Assembly (NCBI RefSeq): GCF_036226445.1
Contig: NZ_CP108474.1
Span: forward strand, 1,550,001-1,614,000
DNA: 64,000 nucleotides
Source: Streptomyces sp. NBC_01255
GTDB taxonomy: Bacteria; Actinomycetota; Actinomycetes; Streptomycetales; Streptomycetaceae
Direction: 5' to 3'
Position 1 is the stretch's first letter, and each line of letters starts with the position of its first letter. Position numbers and translations under genes: made by a program. Shown one piece after another: positions 60,348 through 64,000 of this stretch. A model generated the notes under the pieces. The model ran no database searches, was not told where the DNA came from, and was given only the letters and a program-made list of their open reading frames with translations.

Positions 60348-61736
60348 TCACGCGAGTCCGGCCAGTCGGAGCAGCAGGGACTTCACATCGGTGGCCGCGA
60401 CGCGGCCGCTTACGGCGCGGGGGGTGGAGCACAGAATGAGCGGACCTTCGTCATCGCTCGTGGGGAGGCGGCCATGGCTGCCGCGAATAGGTGAGGGGTC
60501 GAGGGGCACCACCGCGAGCCGGTAGCGCATGCCGAGCTTCTTGCGGGCGACCTCCCTGGCCGCCTTGAGCCGTACGTACGGATCGAGCGGGTCCATGAAG
60601 AGTTCGGCGGGGTCGTAGCCGGGCTTGCGGTGGATCTCGACGAGCCGGGCGAAGTCGGGCGCGCGGGCGTCGTCGAGCCAGTAGTAGTACGTGAACCAGG
60701 CGTCGGGCTCGGCGAGGGCGACGAGTTCGCCGGAGCGCGGGTGGTCGAGGCCGTGTTCCTTCTTCCCCTCGTCGTCGAGGAGCGATTCGACGCCGGGAAG
60801 GTCCAGGAGGACGTCCCGGACCGTGGGCAGGTCCTCGGGGCGGCGGACGTAGACGTGCGCGATCTGGTGGTCGGCGACGGCGAACGCACGGGAGGTCATG
60901 GGGTCCAGGTACTCCATGCCGTCCTGGGTGTGGACCTCCAGGAGCCCGGCGCGGCGCAGGGCGCGATTGATGTCGACGGGCCTGTTCACCCGGGTGATGC
61001 CGTACTCGGAGAGGGCGACGACCGTGCGTCCTTCGGCGCGGGCGTCGGCGAGGAGCGGGGCGAGGGCGGTGTCGAGGGCCGCGGCGGCCCGGAAGGAGCG
61101 CGGGTCGTCGGGGCCGTAGCGCTGGAGGTCGTAGTCGAGGTGCGGGAGGTAGCAGAGAGCGAGGTCGGGGCGGCGGGTGCGGAGGATGTGGCGGGTGGCG
61201 TCGATGATCCACCGGCTGGAGACGAGGTCGGCGCCCGGACCCCAGAAGTGGAAGAGGGGGAAGGTGCCCAGTTCCTCGGTGAGTTCGTCGTGGAGGGCCG
61301 GGGGCCGGGTGTAGCAGTCGGGTTCCTTGCGGCCGTCGGCGTAGTAGACGGGGCGGGGGGTGACGGTGATGTCGGTGTCGGCACCCATGGCGTACCACCA
61401 GCAGATGTTGGCGACGGTGTAGTCGGGGTGGGCGCGGCGGGCCGCGTCCCAGAGGCGGTCGCCGGAGACGAGGCCGTTGTGCTGGCGCCAGAGCAGGACG
61501 TCGCCGAGTTCGCGGAAGTACCAGCCGTTGCCGACGATGCCGTGTTCGGCGGGGAGGGTGCCGGTGAGGAAGGTGGTCTGGGCGGTGCAGGTGACGGCGG
61601 GCAGGACGGTGGAGAGCGGCGCCTGGGAACCGGCCCGGGCGAGGGCGGCGAGGTGGGGCATGTGGTGGAGGAGCCGTGGGGTGAGGCCGACGACGTCGAG
61701 CACCAGGAGGGGGGTGGGGTCAGTGGAGTGGCTCAC
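60348..61736 (-). CDS. Alkaline phosphatase-superfamily phosphodiesterase (nucleotide pyrophosphatase type) of the ebo operon
   Basis: The 462-residue enzyme has the metal-site Asp in LLVLDVVGL, the nucleophilic Thr in CTAQTTFLTG, EHGIVGNGWY, the metal ligands in YLPHLDYDLQRYG and SEYGITRV, and ADHQIAHV near the end. Related proteins occur in ebo clusters of cyanobacteria and actinomycetes. There is no signal peptide. Its ATG overlaps the eboE stop by 4 bp. Confidence 0.9.
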   Translation of the reverse strand: MSHSTDPTPLLVLDVVGLTPRLLHHMPHLAALARAGSQAPLSTVLPAVTCTAQTTFLTGTLPAEHGIVGNGWYFRELGDVLLWRQHNGLVSGDRLWDAARRAHPDYTVANICWWYAMGADTDITVTPRPVYYADGRKEPDCYTRPPALHDELTEELGTFPLFHFWGPGADLVSSRWIIDATRHILRTRRPDLALCYLPHLDYDLQRYGPDDPRSFRAAAALDTALAPLLADARAEGRTVVALSEYGITRVNRPVDINRALRRAGLLEVHTQDGMEYLDPMTSRAFAVADHQIAHVYVRRPEDLPTVRDVLLDLPGVESLLDDEGKKEHGLDHPRSGELVALAEPDAWFTYYYWLDDARAPDFARLVEIHRKPGYDPAELFMDPLDPYVRLKAAREVARKKLGMRYRLAVVPLDPSPIRGSHGRLPTSDDEGPLILCSTPRAVSGRVAATDVKSLLLRLAGLA

Positions 61737-62926
61737 GGCAGTTCCTTGAGGCCGAGGTCGGTCAGCAGGTCGCGGGCCAGGGTCAGTTCGGCGGCGATGC
61801 CGTCCGCGAGCCGGGCGCGGGTACGGGGGCGACGGTCGGCAGGGAGGGCCTGCCAGGTGTAGGTCTCGACCTCCAGGTGACGGGTGAGCGGGTGGGGTCC
61901 GCCGACGAGGAGGCCGAGGGTCTCCTGGAGGACGGGAAGCGTGGAGTCGAGCGGAGGGGCGGGTGGGGCGTGGAGGGGGACGTGGAAGTGGGCGCGCCAG
62001 GGCGTCGCGTCGGGAAGGCCGGCGCCGGGGCCGGGGCCCGCGCCGGGGGTGGCGAGGGCTTCGGGGAGGTCGTCGGTGCCCCGCAGGCCGGCGGCGGTCC
62101 TCGTACGGGTCTGGTGGAGGAAGCGGGGTTCGGCGAAGGCACCGAGCGCGGCCCTGACCTCGGGGAGGTGCGGGTGTTCGGCGTGGAGCGCGGCGGAGAG
62201 CTGCGCCTTGGGGACGGCGATTCCGGCGGCGGTGAGCGCGTCGAGGGCGGTGCGTGGGTCTTCGAAGGAGGTCGCGAGGTGGCAGGTGTCGAGGCAGACG
62301 CCGATGCGGGCGCGCGGTACGCCGCTGAGCGCGGCGACGGCGTCGGCGACCGTTTCGACGGTGCAGCCGGGTTCCGGTTCGAGGCCGATCCGGATGCTTC
62401 GTCCGGTGAGCTCCTCGAGTGCGTCGAGGCGGGTGGCGAGCGTGGCCAGGGCGGTGCGGGCGGTGGCGGCCGCGCGGGTGCCGAAGGGGGTGCGCCAGGC
62501 GAGGGGCAGGGTGGAGACGGATCCCTCGCTGACGTCCTCGGGGAGGAGCGCGGCGAGGAGCCGGGCCAGGTCGGTGGTGTGGGCGAGGCGTTCGGGACGG
62601 GTCCAGTCGGGCTGGTAGACCCGGTGCTTGACCTCGTCGGCGCCGAAGCCCTCGTAGGGGAAGCCGTTCAGGGTGACCACTTCGAGGCCGCGGCGGTCGA
62701 GTTCGGCGCGCAGGGCGCGGAGCGAGGCCGGGTCGGTGGTCAGGGTGTGGGCGGCGGCGCGTGCGAGCCAGAGGCCGATGCCGAGACGATCGCGGCCGAG
62801 GCGGCGGCGGACGGGCTCGCAGTGGTCGCGGAGCTGGGCGAGGACGCCGTCGAGGGTCTCGGCCGGGTGGACGTTGGTGCAGTACGCGAGGTGGACGGTG
62901 GAGCCGTCGGGGTGCCGGAAGCGCAT
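61733..62926 (-). CDS. eboE: EboE-like TIM-barrel metabolite-traffic protein
   Basis: The 397-residue xylose-isomerase-like barrel protein has the EboE features HLAYCTNVHPAETLDGVL, VVTLNGFPYEGFG, LEPEPGCTVET and GVCLDTCHLATSFEDP. In cyanobacteria ebo genes are needed to move precursors of secondary metabolites to the periplasm; the enzyme activity is not known. ATG 62926 is 10 bp after the TatD-family stop. Confidence 0.9.
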   Translation of the reverse strand: MRFRHPDGSTVHLAYCTNVHPAETLDGVLAQLRDHCEPVRRRLGRDRLGIGLWLARAAAHTLTTDPASLRALRAELDRRGLEVVTLNGFPYEGFGADEVKHRVYQPDWTRPERLAHTTDLARLLAALLPEDVSEGSVSTLPLAWRTPFGTRAAATARTALATLATRLDALEELTGRSIRIGLEPEPGCTVETVADAVAALSGVPRARIGVCLDTCHLATSFEDPRTALDALTAAGIAVPKAQLSAALHAEHPHLPEVRAALGAFAEPRFLHQTRTRTAAGLRGTDDLPEALATPGAGPGPGAGLPDATPWRAHFHVPLHAPPAPPLDSTLPVLQETLGLLVGGPHPLTRHLEVETYTWQALPADRRPRTRARLADGIAAELTLARDLLTDLGLKELP

Positions 62927-62936
62927 GCGGGGTGCC

Positions 62937-63785
62937 TCATTCCCCGCCGCGGAGGAGGGAGTTGCCCTCGTGCAGGCCCTGTGGGGAGGGGAGGTCGAGC
63001 CGGAGGCGCCCGCTGAGTCCGTAGAAGGCGACGGGGTTGCGCCAGAGGACCCGGTCGACGTCGTCGTCGGTGAATCCGGCGGCGAGCATGGCGTCGCCGA
63101 CGGCACGGGTCTTGAGGGGGTCGCTCCTGCCCCAGTCGGCTGCCGAGTTCACGAGGACCCGCGCGGTCCCGTGGTTCCGGAGGATCGCGACCATCCGGTC
63201 CACGTCCATCTTGGTGTCGGGGTAGACGGAGAAGCCGAGCCAGGCGCCGCTGTCGGCGGCCTCCTTGACGGTGGTCTCGTTGAGGTGGTCGAGGAGGACG
63301 CGGTCGGGGGCGAGCGCGGACTCGCGGACGACGTCGATGGTGCGGCGCAGGCCGGTGAGCTTGTCGCGGTGCGGGGTGTGGACGAGGGCGGGCAGGCCTT
63401 GGTCGGCGGCCAGCTGGAGCTGGGCGGCGAGGGCGGTGTCCTCGGCCGGCGTCAGGGAGTCGTAGCCGATCTCGCCGACGGCGACGACACCGTCCTTGGC
63501 GAGGTAGCGGGGCAGGTCGTCGAGGACGGGGGTGCAGCGGGGGTCGTTGGCCTCCTTGGGGTTGAGGGCGAGGGCGCAGTGGTGGGTGATGCCGTACTGG
63601 GCGGCGCGGAAGGGTTCCCAGCCGAGGAGCGAGTCGAAGTAGTCGAGGAAGGAGGCGGGCGAGGTGCGGGGCTGGCCGAGCCAGAAGGAGGGTTCGACGA
63701 GGGCGCGGACGCCGGCGTCGCGCATCGCCTGGTAGTCGTCCGTGGTGCGCGAGGTCATGTGGATGTGGGGGTCGAAGACGCGCAT
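62937..63785 (-). CDS. TatD-family metal-dependent hydrolase of the ebo operon
   Basis: The 282-residue protein has the metal-binding HxH in FDPHIHMTSR, the Glu in AVGEIGYDS, His in ALVHTPHRD and LLDHLNE, and a closing Asp in NSAADWG. It corresponds to the TatD-like member of ebo clusters. Its start shares one base with the eboA stop (TGATG). Confidence 0.9.
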   Translation of the reverse strand: MRVFDPHIHMTSRTTDDYQAMRDAGVRALVEPSFWLGQPRTSPASFLDYFDSLLGWEPFRAAQYGITHHCALALNPKEANDPRCTPVLDDLPRYLAKDGVVAVGEIGYDSLTPAEDTALAAQLQLAADQGLPALVHTPHRDKLTGLRRTIDVVRESALAPDRVLLDHLNETTVKEAADSGAWLGFSVYPDTKMDVDRMVAILRNHGTARVLVNSAADWGRSDPLKTRAVGDAMLAAGFTDDDVDRVLWRNPVAFYGLSGRLRLDLPSPQGLHEGNSLLRGGE

Positions 63786-64000
63786 CAGGACTCCTCGACG
63801 GGTGCGGTGGCGGTGAGGGCGAGGACGTGGGGCAGGTCGGCGGGGAGGGGGCGGCCCGCGGCGGTGAGCTCGGCGGCGTGGGCGGCGAGCATCCGGGCGA
63901 GTTCGGTGTCTCCGGCGGAGCGCTCGGCGAGGCCGGCGACGGCGGTGACGGGGACGCCGGTGAAGAGGCATTTCAGCAGGGCGTGGCGCCAGGTGTGGGG
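63785..64000 (-). CDS. eboA: EboA-domain protein, C-terminal part (partial)
   Basis: The last 71 codons are visible; the gene continues beyond the right edge. They begin HTWRHALLKCLFTGVPVTAVAGL and end in an Ala-rich helix with LARMLAAHAAELTAAGRPLP, the usual EboA end. EboA is a helical protein of unknown activity always found with EboE and the TatD-like hydrolase. Confidence 0.85.
   Translation of the reverse strand, partial: PHTWRHALLKCLFTGVPVTAVAGLAERSAGDTELARMLAAHAAELTAAGRPLPADLPHVLALTATAPVEES

Overview
The window is a very GC-rich stretch of an actinomycete chromosome, almost certainly Streptomyces. The evidence is the codon use, an SsgA-like sporulation protein, a WhiB-like Fe-S regulator, two AbaA-like/WhiJ-like/DUF397 cassettes, Xre-DUF5753 and DUF574 proteins, and many leaderless starts (a TANNNT -10 box 6-8 nt before the start codon). 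About 60 protein genes, one leader-peptide gene, one tRNA-Leu and several strong hairpin terminators can be supported. I see no insertion sequence, prophage, CRISPR array or rRNA. The window reads as ordinary chromosomal backbone with some accessory cassettes.

Layout. 1-16.9 kb: housekeeping and secreted enzymes (Tex, a ComB-like phosphatase, an ABC-F ATPase, a D-amino-acid-oxidase-like flavoprotein, three secreted peptidases, an MpaB-like oxygenase, an orphan ATP synthase b-subunit paralogue, a secreted sphingomyelinase, a macro-domain protein). 16.9-24.9 kb: a fatty-acid beta-oxidation block (racemase/CoA transferase, acyl-CoA dehydrogenase, thiolase, FadB-like multienzyme) converging with a MerR regulator. 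24.9-30.7 kb: endonuclease V, a two-domain iron-sulfur protein, an SsgA-like protein, and a second ABC-F gene behind a leader carrying a three-codon upstream ORF. 30.8-34.1 kb: the first AbaA/WhiJ/DUF397 cassette, an acyl-ACP desaturase and a WhiB-like protein.

34.2-41.3 kb is the most distinctive block: a sulfonate operon ssuA-C-B, a second binding protein without a signal peptide, and ssuD. It is headed by a gene whose product keeps the Cys-His-Arg catalytic triad of the DszB sulfinate desulfinase. A Cys-ending leader peptide precedes the operon, and an IclR regulator lies divergently across two near-identical palindromes 63 bp apart. The likely job is uptake of organosulfur compounds and release of sulfite inside the cell, under cysteine and substrate control.

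41.4-54.2 kb: an NmrA-like protein, a TetR regulator whose operator-like palindrome recurs at a hydrolase promoter, a frameshifted RCC1/DUF11 secreted protein, split NHEJ polymerase and ligase genes, an MFS pump fused to a MarR-like domain, a GH4 glycosidase and an M64 metallopeptidase. 54.3-58.8 kb: methyltransferases, the second AbaA/WhiJ/DUF397 cassette and a PhnA-type zinc-ribbon protein. 58.9-64 kb: tRNA-Leu(GAG), then a leftward ebo-type operon (EboA, TatD-family, EboE, phosphodiesterase, Tat-exported sugar isomerase) that runs off the right edge.

A pattern crossing these units is that several genes are followed by short perfect tandem repeats (8, 10, 11, 14, 15 or 24 bp) starting at or including the stop codon.
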